A stretch of DNA of 14,777 nt, taken from the NCBI GenBank assembly GCA_002396085.1, contig DGWI01000019.1, forward strand, positions 1-14,777, in the 5' to 3' direction. Positions 14,685 through 14,777 of this stretch are shown here, in pieces. Source of the stretch: Porphyromonadaceae bacterium UBA4262. Lineage in GTDB: Bacteria; Bacteroidota; Bacteroidia; Bacteroidales; Muribaculaceae. Each line of letters starts with the position of its first letter. Positions within the stretch are counted from its first letter, which is position 1. The translations under genes were made by a program, and so were the position numbers. The notes under the pieces are model-generated. The model was not told the DNA's origin. It made no database searches and saw only the letters and a list, made by a program, of their open reading frames with translations.

Positions 14685-14777
14685 ATCGCTGAAAGCGATT
14701 GATTTGAGTAACCGGGGGTGGAACGTAGTGACACCCTCGGATAGAATGCTATCAATTATCCTCGCTGAAAGCGAGCA
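14685..14777. repeat. Cluster of small hairpins, probable interspersed palindromic repeat cut by the window edge
   Basis: Four hairpins follow one another: ATCGCT-gaa-AGCGAT (14685-14699), CCGGGGGTG with CACCCTCGG (14712-14720 / 14732-14740, one G-T wobble), GATAG-aatg-CTATC (14740-14753), and TCGCT-gaa-AGCGA (14762-14774). The first and last share the 13-mer TCGCTGAAAGCGA. No convincing reading frame covers them. This resembles REP-like or repeat-family DNA rather than a gene; the base of the window hides the far end. Positions 14639-14684 between it and the promoter hold nothing I can name. Confidence 0.55.

Noticed and set aside
1..14777. tRNA, rRNA, CRISPR array, transposase or phage genes
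   Set aside because: Looked for on both strands by eye; no cloverleaf, rRNA signature, regular spacer array or transposase motif was found.

Overview
The window looks like Bacteroidales DNA, probably from a gut Prevotella- or Muribaculaceae-type genome. Three things point there: a BspA-like leucine-rich-repeat protein ending in two dockerin-like repeats, a TAnnTTTG-type -7 promoter element, and acyltransferase and MMPL proteins of the Bacteroidetes kind. Genus is not settled by the sequence.

From position 2 to 11890, ten complete genes and one 5'-truncated gene lie head to tail on the + strand. All junctions overlap except one 43-bp gap, so this is almost certainly one operon that began upstream of the window. 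The order is: LolA-like carrier (3' end only), small secreted protein, FabZ-type hotdog dehydratase, glycosyltransferase-2/PlsC acyltransferase fusion, two tandem FAD oxidoreductases of the phytoene desaturase/retinol saturase type, secreted alpha/beta hydrolase, second acyltransferase, MMPL/RND exporter, acyl carrier protein, and acyl-AMP ligase. This is the gene content of an aryl-polyene/flexirubin-like lipid pathway. A likely scheme: the ligase primes the carrier protein with a carboxylic (probably aromatic) acid, the chain is extended and dehydrated, the oxidoreductases change its saturation, the acyl- and glycosyltransferases build a lipid, and the MMPL and LolA proteins move it to the outer membrane. 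The ketosynthase and ketoreductase such a pathway needs are not in the window and are presumably upstream. Product identity is inference.

The operon ends at a CTAG tetramer that supplies the stop codon on both strands, where it meets the convergent BspA-like gene (minus strand, 11887-13476). A 155-bp gap with a long imperfect C-rich/G-rich palindrome separates that gene from a DPM1/GtrB-type membrane glycosyltransferase (minus strand, 13632-14585), which has a recognisable Bacteroidetes promoter. The last ~90 bases are a run of small perfect hairpins that look like an interspersed palindromic repeat cut by the window edge.

The points most worth a second look are the pair of diverged retinol-saturase-like enzymes inside a polyene-type operon, the half-length methyltransferase-like tail on the MMPL exporter, and the uncharacterised small secreted protein beside LolA.
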